Assembly (NCBI GenBank): GCA_030386875.1
Contig: CM059576.1
Coordinates: 19,534,058 to 19,598,057, forward strand
Source: Morinoia aosen
Lineage: Eukaryota > Arthropoda > Malacostraca > Amphipoda > Talitridae
DNA length: 64,000 bases
Direction of reading: 5' to 3'
Shown here: positions 54,778 to 64,000 of the stretch, one piece after another
Position numbering within the stretch: position 1 is the stretch's first letter
Layout of the letters: each line of letters starts with the position of its first letter
Notes under the pieces: model-generated
Told to the model about the DNA's origin: nothing
Databases searched by the model: none
What the model saw: only the letters and a program-made list of their open reading frames with translations
Program-made: the position numbers and the translations under genes

Positions 54778-56482
54778 TCACCCAGTTCCACCTTCCATTA
54801 TGACATGAGTAGCCCTGATCCACCGGATATATTTCTTGGAGAGTTTCATCTCACCTTCTTTTGTAAGATGGACTCCATCTCCAAGAAAACACCCATCCTG
54901 GATCACGCTATCCATGTCTAGGAAGCTGGAACCCAACTCATGCTTTCTCACACTCTCAGCTTTCATACTCACAATCCTTTCATGCACCTCCTTGTTTACC
55001 TCCTTCCGTACCCTTTCACACTCCTCATCATAAGCAGGTTTTCTTAGGAGGCTAGTCACCGCCACTCTAACATTCTTCTTTCGTGCCCTTTCAACAACTT
55101 TCAAATTTTCATTCACCGTACGTTCTCTTCCACATTCAAGCAACCGATTGCCACCTCCTTGCAGTACAACCATTCCTTCATCCATTCCATCTATCACTCT
55201 CTCAGCATGCCTACAAATCTCCTCCACTCCTTTGGGTGCCTGCACACCAAAAGATTTGAGGCGAGAAAGCGAGCAAGCTTAATCGATATACATGTATTCC
55301 TATGGGAGTGCGCACACCACAAGGAAGCTAGCGAGCGAGTGAGAAAGATTGAAGATTGGCTGAAGCGAGAAAGCGACTCGAAGATGGTTTCACGCTTGAA
55401 AGCTGCAGCAGGAAACGTTTGGCAGCGCGTTGTGAGATGTCGACGAGAAAGGTGCGCTGCTCAATTCTTCCGGCATAGACTGAACTCCTTATATCCAAAG
55501 TTTATGCTGTACTGTGCCTTTGGAAGTAAAAAAATTCAAAGCACAGTGACAGATTACGTGTTTCAAAGCAATGGGACGAAGTAGGAATGATACTCAACGT
55601 TACAAACGCATGTTTGTGCCGCTTTTGTTTGTTATAGACCTCTCTCCATGACATTCAAGAGCAAACTGGCTATCTTTTGGTGTGTGATAGATCTCGCCCA
55701 ACATCTTTCTCTCTCGCTTGCTTTGTCTCTTGTCGTCTTTTGGTGTGCAGCTACCCTTTCCCTCTCATGCTCGTACATCCGCTACTGTCACTCATACATA
55801 TGAACCTATCAACATTCTTCACCATGCTATCCTCACATATTCTAATCATAGGTCTCAATCGCCGTTTCATGCTGCTCTTTCACTCAATTCTTTCACTCAG
55901 ATCATTCTTTCCATTCATCTTCCTTTCATTCGCTTCCACTACAGGCTCCTGCACCTCATGTGGCACATCAACAGGTCACTCATTCACTCTCTTTCCATTT
56001 GTACCTCTTTCATCATGCTCATTCATCCTTCCACTCTCATCTGTCACATTTGCACCATCATTTACTGCATTCACACTCCTAGCACCATCATTTGCCTTAT
56101 CATCCACTATATTTTCACCATAATTTGCCTCATCTTTCATTGCATTTGCACTCCTTGCATCATCATTTACCTCATCATTCACTGCATTTGCACCATTATC
56201 ATTCTTTCCTTCGTTCAGCTTCCTTTCATCCTTCAAGTCAGCCTCTAAAGCAACCATCAGAATTGTCAATCTCTCAACCTCCTCTTTCAACTTCTTACTC
56301 TCATCATTCAAACATTTCCAGCACGTAAACACAAGATCACTCAACTTTCTCCGACTCATCTCTCTCAAACCTTTGCATGCATCTATATCTACCCACTCTT
56401 TACAAGTCATGCACTCAATCTTCTCATCCATTCCACTTGCACCTCCTTTCCTACGACCAGTCCTATTTCTTGCCATTCTCAC
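54778..56482 (-). pseudogene. non-LTR ORF1: PHD-like finger, coiled coil, SGNH esterase
   Basis: From 56482: a PHD-like Cys pattern (CMTCKEWVDIDAC ... FTCWKC), a helical stretch (ESKKLKEEVERLTILMVALE), then an Asn/Asp/Ala-rich repeat (VNDGAN/VNDEVN). After two TGA codons (about 55975 and 55890) comes the esterase: ICEDSMVKNVDRFI (the GDS box with Gly changed to Glu), VVLQGGGN (55165), and GDGVHLTKEGEMKLSKKYI (the Asp-x-x-His box, 54870). ORF1 of CR1-related elements combines these domains. A 505-bp insertion (55243-55747) lies just after the GDS box. The ORF ends in TGA directly followed by the ORF2 ATG (TGAATG). Confidence 0.8.
55243..55747. mobile_element. 505-bp TIR insertion in ORF1
   Basis: Ends CACACCAAAAGATTTGAGGC and (reverse complement) CACACCAAAAGACGACAAGA. 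Both arms continue with GCGAGCAAGC / GCAAGCGAGAG words. The flanks read CCTG and CAGC, so no clear duplication. A 112-codon plus-strand stretch (from 55249) reads KIEDWLKRESDSKMVSRLKA, not recognised. The border cuts the esterase domain. Confidence 0.75.
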
Positions 56483-57055
56483 ACACAGACTTCTATCTCA
56501 GTACAAATTTCACATGCAGAAGAAGTCTTCACTCACCAAATCTACTGAAAATCAAGTTATCAAACAAAAAGAAACAAAAAAAACGTTACCTACTACTCTC
56601 ACAGTCACTCTCTACAATGTCACACACTATACTCTTTATATGCAAAGAAAGCTTACCAGTCAAAACACCTCAGTCAAAAATTGCAAGTTAATACACCAAT
56701 GCTCAGTCTCAACTCATACGCAACAAAAAACTACTCTCACGAGCACTCAATACAAAGTCACACACTGTACCCACGTGAATATACAAACTATACCAGTTTT
56801 TCAGCAACTTCACTTTAATTCACCACAATTTTCGTCTGAGGATCAGAAGCATACGTGCACACCGTATCGTATCGTATTAGCTAGTCGTATTAATTCATTT
56901 CTGTTAAAGAAAAGTAAAAGAAATAGTAAAATTGGACGCTCTCAATCCACATCAGCGGAATGGCGGAGCAGATTTCAGACTTTGCAGTCACTGTGGGCTG
57001 TTTCTGCCTTTACCACGTTTTACTGGTGCTGAACTTTTGTGTGGATATGTTAGAC
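56483..57055 (-). other. 5' untranslated part of the non-LTR element
   Basis: A+T-rich with a diverged tandem pair (TACAAAGTCACACACTGTAC near 56750; CTACAATGTCACACACTATA near 56615). Plus-strand frames here are shadows. No internal promoter could be pointed out. Confidence 0.4.
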
Positions 57056-57111
57056 GGAAGGAATTGTAGGCCGTTGCAAAGGGACCGACGCTGTCGGCCC
57101 TCAATTTCAAG

Positions 57112-57314
57112 CTCTCTCTTGTGATTCGTAAGTTGTACTCGGACTCAAAGCCTCGGTACAAACCCCAGAGAACACTGAACAGCAACAACAAGTTGTACTC
57201 GGTCGTACAAAACACTTTCCTTTGCCGGGATAAAGCCCTCAGTTTGCGTTTCATATCTGGTTCGAAGGGCTTTTAGCTGTCATTGAAGTAAGTTCATACC
57301 TTCATACAAAATTA
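57112..57314. other. no gene seen
   Basis: A tandem AAGTTGTACTCGG pair (57131, 57191) 60 bases apart; otherwise featureless. Confidence 0.35.
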
Positions 57315-57606
57315 GGTATTTGTTGAGGACAACACACTTGTAGACTTTCAAATTTTTGTTCCCTATATAGTGTTAATTATATCGAAATAAACAACTTTTC
57401 TTCTATGCACTTTCCATCACAAATAAGTATTGTATGAGTTATAGCGGTAGGTTTAGTTTCGTGTTCAGTAGCATTTCCTGTCATTCAAACAGTGTTGCGC
57501 GCTTGAGCTGTTAGAGTATGTTTGGGTACTTTGTAATTTATTATTAGCCAACCTCGCAGAGCCTGAACCCTGAAAATCAAAAAGTGTGTTGTCCTCAACA
57601 TTTACC
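57315..57606. mobile_element. GGTAAAT-family element, 292 bp
   Basis: Ends GGTATTTGTTGAGGACAACA and (reverse complement) GGTAAATGTTGAGGACAACA. Flanks CAAAATTA (57307-57314) and CCAAATTA (57607-57614) match at 7 of 8. It carries the internal words GCGCGCTTGAGCTGTTAGAG and TTTATTATTAGCC shared with 36850-36890 and 59300-59370. Confidence 0.8.
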
Positions 57607-57705
57607 CCAAATTAGTTCACAATAATCGATAAACCTGGGCTCAATGAACAAAATGTTTTTATTGAGTGTTTACTGTTGCAAATTCTTGAAAATTCTTAAT
57701 TAATA

Positions 57706-58482
57706 GTTCTTGGTCAATGTGCATTTTAGGTGCTGCACGGAAATTAAAAACTTGGGTGCAAAGAATCACTAAAGGAACACATTTAAAAACCTTTTACATG
57801 AATGACATTCTGCTTGCTGATGCGTTATTTTTGAATTATTCAGCTTTGAAGCTATGGGTGAAATCGCTTTCCCGCTCCAAATGTGCAACACAGATTACAA
57901 CCAGGTTGGGTCCGAAAAGGCAAGGTTCGGATCATGAGGTGTTAAAGTTTTTGCCAGAACTTCATAGAAATAAAAGAATGATAGAAATTGTTAATAAAAT
58001 AATAAGTATTGTTATCAGTTAATAACACAAAAAAGTGAATGTACTATTTCTCGTACTTGGTGCTTATGACGTTTTTTTTAGTCGTCATTATTACGTTGTC
58101 ACCTTTACAGTCAGCTCATAGATGGCACCACCCGGTACGGCCCGCCATCATGGAGCAGATGTAAACACAGTTGTTAAAGTGACCTTAATGGGTTGCTTGA
58201 AACTTTATTTATAATTTTTGCTAGAAGAACTGTGGCTAACCCTCACGACCCAACCTCTTTACGTTTGTAACAGGGGGTTAGCTTCCGTTATTGATTCAAT
58301 TCTGCTTGGCGCGGTCGCTTCCTTTGGCGCGTGACAGCCAACTTCAAAGTTCAATAATTTGAAAATAATGCATCAGCAAGCAGAATGTCATTCATGTCAA
58401 AGTTTTTAAATGAGTTCCTTTAGTGATTCTTTGCACCCAAATTTTTAATTTCTGTGCAGCACCTAAAATGCATATTGACCTA
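57706..58482. repeat. inverted pair, 140-bp arms
   Basis: Bases 57715-57856 and about 58345-58482 are inverted copies (TTTTAGGTGCTGCACGGAAA; GACATTCTGCTTGCTGATGC). A third, direct copy lies at 60450-60580. The spacer includes the GACCCAACCTCTTTACGTTTG block also found at 42308 and 42611. The 101-codon frame 57717-58022 crosses the left arm and is unlikely to be real. Confidence 0.75.
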
Positions 58483-58873
58483 GTTCTTTATTAGCTTCTA
58501 TGTTAAATGAGGTCTAGTGTATATATTTATAGTATGTTATATCAATTATGAACTATTTATATGATGTAAACTGGATAATTAGAAGTTGAATCAATGATGT
58601 AAAAACATATTTTTAGCTTCTAATTCTTGCTAGAACCAAAGCTTATGTTGGTAAGGCATCAGACATTCAAAACAACATAGCATTATTGAATTTTTATTCA
58701 ATTTTGATATGGCACATCAACAATTTTGAAAATTTTGTTGCCATATTCATGTAATAAAGAGATAATCAAGAGGTTGTAAACAAATGATATTTGATATAAT
58801 TGATATTGCAATTGAGTGCTTTTTGAGATATTTAACTATTTAACTCTGAAGTTACGAGAACTTTAATTAGCAT
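58483..58873. other. no gene seen
   Basis: A+T-rich sequence with no frame or repeat that I can name. Confidence 0.35.
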
Positions 58874-58940
58874 GTGTATTTGTGAAGGAGAGGACAATAA
58901 TTGATTTTCAAATTTTTAGTGCTTGGTTAGTGGTAATAAG

Positions 58941-59670
58941 GGTAAATGTGCAGCAATGGTCAGTAATCAATTTTTAACTTTTTGGTGCCTAAACATAGTT
59001 AAATAAATCAAAATGAACAAGTTTTCTTCCATGCACTTTCCATCAGAAATGAGTATTTTACGAGTTATAGCGGTAAATGACTTACCACAACTCTAGTGTT
59101 TGAAGCGAAAAAAATTCATTGAGTGCATCGTATGGCAACACTTCAATTGACTCTCCCTTCCGATATGCTTGAATGGTCGAGCGCATTCTCGCCATCCAAG
59201 GCAAAAGTTAACATACCGCTATAACTCGTTATTTTTGGGTGATAACCTTTATTGTGTTATTAACTAAAAGATCCTAGCAGTGGGTTTAGGCTCCGCAAGC
59301 TCCGCGGGATGAGCTAATAATAAATAATGAGGTATTCAAACACACTCTAATAGCTCAATCGCGCAAAAGATAAAACCTACCGCTCTTACTCGTAAATACT
59401 CATTTGCCGCAAAAAATGTATGGAAGAAAAGTAGCTCATTTCGATGTTATTACCGTGATTCGAGTAACAAAAATTGAAAAATCGATTAATAGCCGTTCAT
59501 TGAATCGCATTCGTCATCAAAGACGAAAATTAACATACCACTATAATTCGTAAAATACTCATTTCTGATGGAAAGTACATAGAAGAAAACTTATTTATTT
59601 CAATCTTCTCAACTATGTTTGGGCACCAAAAAGTGAAAAATCAATTACTAACCATTGCTGCACATTTACT
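58941..59670. mobile_element. GGTAAAT-family element, 730 bp (inner)
   Basis: Ends GGTAAATGTGCAGCAATGGT and (reverse complement) AGTAAATGTGCAGCAATGGT. Flanks GTAATAAG (58933-58940) and GTAATTAG (59671-59678) match at 7 of 8. Its middle (minus strand, 59230-59380) contains the uninterrupted TTTTAGTTAATAACACAATA site that is split by TTAA elements at 36935/40950. Confidence 0.8.
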
Positions 59671-59904
59671 GTAATTAGATTGACCTAAACAAGTTTTATT
59701 TCATGCTCTTTCCATCACAAATGAGTATTTAACAAGTTATAGCTGTAGGTTACCAACCGCAATTCCATTCTTTGAAGCACGTGAAAAATCAGTTTGAAGG
59801 GAGTAGCCTTAATGGACTTTTCCTTTCGACGGCTGTTATGCGCTGGAATGATTATGTTAAATTAATTCAAGTTGTTTACATTACTTTAGGTTACTCTAGG
59901 TTAT

Positions 59905-60215
59905 TATTCTTATTATATAAGAATGTTTTAGCCTCCCTTAATTGCACGACAAAGATGTTCTAAGAGAGGAAGGAGGAAGGCACCATTTAGTATGGAGTTG
60001 AGGGAATGCGGAATCTATGCGCAAGGTGCACAGAAACAGGAAGCTAAGAAAGAAGTTCATGAAACAAGAAAAAGTTGAAGAAGAAAGTAGTAGGTGCTGT
60101 AAAAACAGGACAGCAGTGAACCGTAAAAAGATGGTCCGTAACAAAACAAAAACCTGTTCTATTTCAACAAAAGGAAGCCTACCTTACATTTAGCTCGGGC
60201 TCTCACATAGTTCCG
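59905..60215 (+). repeat. dispersed repeat A, fullest copy
   Basis: Landmarks in order: TTTTAGCCTCCCTTAATTGC, GGAGGAAGGCACCATTTAG, GGAATCTATGCGCAAGGTGC, GAAGTTCATGAAACAAG, GTAAAAACAGGACAGCAGTG, AGATGGTCCGTAACAAAACA and TAGCTCGGGCTCTCACATAG. Useful as the family reference. Confidence 0.8.
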
Positions 60216-60695
60216 CTGGTTACTCTAGGTCAGATTAGTTCCATTACATAACATTATGTCACCGCTATAACTCATTAAATACTCATTTGCGATGGAAAGT
60301 GCAGAAAAAAATTGTTTATTTTGGTCTAATTACCTGTATTCAAGCACCAATTGGAAAATTGATTATTGTCTTCTTCTTCACATTTACCGAGACACGTTAT
60401 TGTGCCTGAAAAACTGAGTGTTCAACCAATGCAGGGTCAATATGCAGTTTTATTCATTCACGGAAATTAAAAATTCCATTCTAAAGAATCACTTGACTCA
60501 CACATTTAAAAATGTTTTACAGCAATGACATTCTGCTTGCCAATGCATAATTTTCAAATTATACAACTTTGAAGTTATAGGAACGTTGTATATAAGTGTG
60601 AAGGAACGGACATGTTCCCGCCAAAAAATGGGCGTGTCCCGCCAAGAAAGTGGGCGTGACCCAACATTGCGGCGACTAAGCAACCAACTATATAC

Positions 60696-61251
60696 CAGTG
60701 GTGGGCACGATAACGAAAAAACGTTATCGCGATAACCGATAAATCGATAACGAAAACCTTATCGGCGATAACCGATAATCGATAATTGGCGAACAATTTA
60801 TCGCCGATTATCGATAACCGATAAATCGATAAATCCAAAATTCCGATACTAGCGATAACAATATTGGTATTTTAAATAAAAAAAACAAATCGAAATGTTT
60901 GAATACGAACTGAATACGTGTCGTCACGGTCTCACCCACAGGGTTGCCAGATGTCCCAGTCCACATGAGGCCACACTTTTGATCAAAAAGGCCACAAAAG
61001 AGGCTGACCTTATTACACCATAACACGTACATCCTACACGTATAGTTCCTGTCCCGAACTCGTCCCGCCCCGTCATGCCGAATCCCAGCGGGAAAAATTG
61101 AAATTATCGATTATCGATAGTTTGGAACCAAAAGTATCGGCGATACCGATAAATCGATAACTCGGAAAAAAAATTATCGGATAACCGATAACCCGAAATC
61201 GTTATCGCGATAAACTATCGCGATAATTTATCGCGATAACGCCCAGCTTTG
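60696..61251. mobile_element. hAT-type non-autonomous element with CGATAA arrays, 556 bp
   Basis: Ends CAGTGGTGGGCACGATAACG and (reverse complement) CAAAGCTGGGCGTTATCGCG fit hAT (CA..G.TGGGC). Both subterminal regions are arrays of palindromic GATAACCGATAAATCGATAA words. No 8-bp duplication is visible. The middle (60930-61080) is GC-richer and non-coding. Confidence 0.75.
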
Positions 61252-61486
61252 AATTTCAAAGTACCTTGAAATCGAAATTGGCACCATGGCTTAGAGCTAA
61301 TGTTATCTAAAATTAGTTTCTAAAAGGTTCCACCATACAACTAATCAAAATAACTATTATTGGTTAATATATGCATCTTTTCGGGAGGAAGTATGAACTT
61401 AGGCTGGATGGAGCGACAGAAGCGTCGCTACAGAAGCGTCGGAATCCTAAATCCTAATCCTAAAGCGCCAGAGGCGTCGGAGTCCT

Positions 61487-62400
61487 AAATAAAGTTAAAC
61501 AATTTCTGCCTGAAACAGCTTTACAAATGCTCTCCCAAACGCTCATTTCTCCATACTTGCAATACGGAATAGAAGCATGGCACGGAACTGATAAAAATAA
61601 AACCAACAAAATTTTTACTCTGCAGAAAAGAGCTATCAGAGCGGTAAAGAACCTAGAATATAATGCTCACACAAATGATTATTTCAAAAATTTACAAATA
61701 CCTAAACTTTCGGATATCAACAAAATCTCCATGTGTAATTTCATTTACAATACATTAAGAAATGATTGCGACAATAGCCTATGCCAATTATCAACTGCGC
61801 AAACTGGTCATCACGACAATTTAACCCGAAATAGAAGTAAATTCATGCTTCCTTATTATTCAAAGGCCCGGTCGCAACACAGTATCCTTTTCGTTGGAAC
61901 CAAAACTTGGAACTCTATACCTGCGGAGAGCCGTGAATGTAATTCGTACAAAGTATTCAAAAGACATTTTGAGTCTCACTTCCTATCAGAATACTAGTCG
62001 TGTAAGATCACCATGTCAAATCTTGCCTCCTACATGTAACTAATGATAATGTAATAATGTAACTTGCCTTGGGTAACATAACCGATCTTCAGTCTGCTCT
62101 TGAATCGTTTTATGGAACAAACTGGTAAATATAGCCGATTTGTCCTATATTGTAAAATACAGCATAAAATATCGATTCAATTATCTCAATGATCAGTCTA
62201 ATGCGAAACTAGGTTAAGTGAACTAGGTTAAACATTATTGTACAAGTTAGAAAAACGTGATGGTAGAATGCACTAGAAGTCGCTGAACTTATTCGGGCCC
62301 ACAGGTAGCTATACTCAAATTTGACCATTGTACAAGACCTAATAAACATTCTACCTCTGTATCACCTGTGGTAAATAAATTGTTTAAATTGTTTAAACCC
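61487..62400 (+). pseudogene. 5'-truncated non-LTR element: RT C-terminus and 3' tail
   Basis: An open 157-codon frame (plus upstream KVKQFLPETALQ from 61489) covers the post-RT region: LISPYLQYGIEAWHGTDKNK, TLQKRAIRAVKNLEYNAHTN, SMCNFIYNTLRND, SKFMLPYYSKARSQHSILFV, RECNSYKVFKRHFESHF and a stop at 61995. The 3' untranslated part ends in AAATTGTTTAAATTGTTTAA, a short tandem tail near 62370-62398. Everything upstream is missing, the usual outcome of incomplete reverse transcription. Diverged sister copy: 28190-29180 plus 32143-32905. Confidence 0.8.
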
Positions 62401-62800
62401 TCCTCAGGCTACTAGCATTACCGTACTGAAGAGCGAGTGCTGTGGAAGTGCATTGCAACAAGGCTGCTGGCTGCAGCTGAAGGAACGCAAGTTCCAACTA
62501 AACATCACTCTTTATATTAAAAGATAATTTTATACCCTATATCTAGTTTTAAATGGCTCTCAAATTACTCCATTAGAAAGAGAAAACTTTCAGCTTTACA
62601 AAAAGGTAAATTTTATCTCAAAAAACCCCTTTAGAGTATTAGTTATTTATTATTGTTCCCTGTGAACGGTACAGGGAAGAATAAATTTGTGTTATTCCTA
62701 CGAGAATGAATCGCTCTTCTGTCTCGTTTTAGGCACAAATTCGACTCGTTTTTACAAGAAAATGAACTTAGGAGAAGAGTAGCTCCAACCCAGGTAGCAA
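62401..62800. other. no gene seen
   Basis: A+T-rich flank; nothing recognised. Confidence 0.35.
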
Positions 62801-63420
62801 AATTTATTGACCTAATATTGACCCAACATACACTCCCAATATTGACTGGATATTGAAAATGAACATTGGGGCAATACCTTATTTTGGAAAATTCGTTTGA
62901 TATTGGAAAAATATATTGGCCCAATAACAATATTAACATCAACCCAATATCAACTAATTATTGCACCAATATTGACTTGATAATGAGGTGTTCCCTACAA
63001 TAACATTGGGTTAATATTCAATTCCTGATATCAAGTTGATATTGGAAATACATATTGTCCCGATAATTATATTTTCAATAACCCAATATCAGCTAATTAT
63101 TGTGTCAATATTGCATTGATATTGAGGTGTTTCCTTAAACAACACTTTGGCCCAGTAATTAATTTCTAATATCACATCAATATTTAGAAGTATTCAAAGG
63201 CCAGAGTTATATATAATTCTAATAACTATGTTATCTGATGTACATAGTTATCAGAATTATATATATTTTTGGTCTTTGAATACTTGTCAATATTGATGTG
63301 AAATTAGAAATTAATTACTGAGCCAAAGTGTTGTTTAAGGAAACACCTCAATATCAATGCAATATTGACACAATAATTAGCTGATACTGGTTCAAAAATA
63401 TTAACGAAACAGCATTCAAA
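62801..63420. repeat. AATATTGA-rich palindrome
   Basis: About 63060-63228 and 63247-63392 are inverted copies with a spacer under 20 bases (centre near 63238; arms near TATATATAATTCT / AGAATTATATATA). The left side (62801-63060) contains further imperfect direct copies of the AACCCAATATCA.CTAATTAT unit, so this is an array folded on itself. Confidence 0.8.
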
Positions 63421-64000
63421 TTTTATCTAAAATCCATGATTCCATGATTACAAACCTCTTTGCCATCGTAGGGTAGAATTCCAAATTTTGTGTTGCACCT
63501 ACCAGTGGTCGGGCACCCTGTACATGCGGTTTGATCCCGTTTCACCTGAAAAGAAATCGTGTCCCCCAAGATGTATCATTTTAGCTCAAAAATGCAAAAA
63601 TGCTCATAATGATGTATTTCAAATTAGTTAACTAGCTATAATAATATTAAAAAGTACTGAAAAAATTACTGCCAGCGATGATGGCAGAAGTGGAGTCGCT
63701 CGTTTCGTGGCTACAGTAATTCGGTTCATTGCAAATAAAAATAAGAACGCGATTACATAGTTTACATTAAATTGAAAACATGTAGCTAATCGAGTTCCCA
63801 GTATTTCGTTCTTGAATGAAACTGCGTTCTTGCCATTATAAAAGAGTGAGGGACCGGTTTTACTCACGACTAATAGTCAGTACGATACATCTTGGTATTA
63901 ATGAGGGTTTCAGGACAGCCCAAATCCTTCATTGTGGCACGAATGCTAATGTTCATGAGCAGCCAATTTAGTTATTAATTACATTGAGTTAAGTAGTAAA
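63421..64000. other. no gene seen
   Basis: A+T-rich; the 79-codon minus-strand frame at 63628-63867 has a hydrophobic stretch but no recognisable family. Confidence 0.35.

Larger units (their letters stand above)
51137..57111. repeat. 56-bp inverted repeat bracketing the large non-LTR element
   Basis: Bases 51137-51192 and 57056-57111 are inverted copies (CTTGAAATTGAGGGCYGACA… through …CTACAATTCCYTCC), differing at only a few positions. They contain a GGGCCGACAGCGTCGG-type palindrome. No target duplication was found outside them. The non-LTR coding region lies wholly between. Confidence 0.75.
58874..60388. mobile_element. outer GGTAAAT-family element (nested host)
   Basis: The left TTGTGAAGGAGAGGACAATA and right TATTGTCTTCTTCTTCACAT ends are inverted. 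The inner element (58941-59670) and a repeat A copy (59905-60215) lie within. No target duplication was recognised, so the borders are approximate. Confidence 0.5.

Noticed and set aside
55677..57032. Plus-strand frames of 148-219 codons
   Set aside because: They are antisense to ORF1 of the non-LTR element or its leader; Ser/Phe/Leu/His-rich shadow translations.
57717..58022. 101-codon plus-strand gene
   Set aside because: Half of it lies in an arm of an inverted repeat with two other non-coding copies; no family resemblance.

Overview
The window looks like a piece of a large, A+T-rich arthropod (probably insect) genome. Intron-containing genes, tRNA-headed SINEs, Ty3/gypsy, Penelope-like and several non-LTR retrotransposons, hAT- and TTAA-type DNA elements and degenerate TTAGG-like tracts all point that way. 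There is no operon-like gene packing and no bacterial or organellar gene. The species cannot be named from the sequence alone. Almost everything readable is mobile DNA in various stages of decay, often nested; I see one host-type gene.

Layout. 1-5.0 kb: a broken Ty3/gypsy pol (RT end, RNase H, DD35E integrase), then a small split reading frame with a myristoylation-type start and a membrane segment, then a possible polypurine tract and 3' LTR. 5.7-10.8 kb: a minus-strand jockey-type non-LTR element whose endonuclease and RT halves are separated by a 2.3 kb insertion flanked by an 8-bp duplication. Its 3' end carries a 180-bp inverted duplication. 11-13.6 kb: minisatellite, SINE-like sequence and a hAT MITE. 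13.6-19.1 kb: a young, complete LTR element with no protein-coding content (two 247-bp LTRs with two differences, 4-bp duplication, PBS and PPT).

20.7-35.2 kb: a minus-strand C2H2 zinc-finger gene. I assemble it from a start exon (34968-35156), a small acidic exon (26909-27030) and a long finger exon (25927 down to 20727). The finger exon is interrupted by a Penelope-like element, a TIR element and a 979-bp element carrying four tandem structured modules. Each insertion has its own 7-8 bp target duplication, and removing them leaves 1677 bases (559 codons) in one frame with a single internal amber codon. The first intron is itself full of decayed non-LTR copies, a SINE and a MITE.

35-49 kb and 57-64 kb: nested families of inverted-repeat elements. 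The main family has GGTAAAT-type ends and 8-bp duplications. One 5.27 kb member holds two adjacent TTAA-flanked elements whose pre-insertion site survives in a sister repeat near 59.2 kb. Long GC-rich minisatellites lie at 47.2-47.9 kb. 51.1-57.1 kb: a nearly full-length minus-strand non-LTR element (ORF1 with PHD-like finger and SGNH esterase, ORF2 with endonuclease and RT), disabled by several stops and by a 505-bp insertion, and bracketed by a 56-bp inverted repeat.

The best candidate for something undescribed is the tandem array of structured modules at 20962-21328: an invariant core inside an outer stem whose sequence changes on both sides together. The zinc-finger gene model, the non-coding LTR element and the small membrane-protein frame are the next most interesting.
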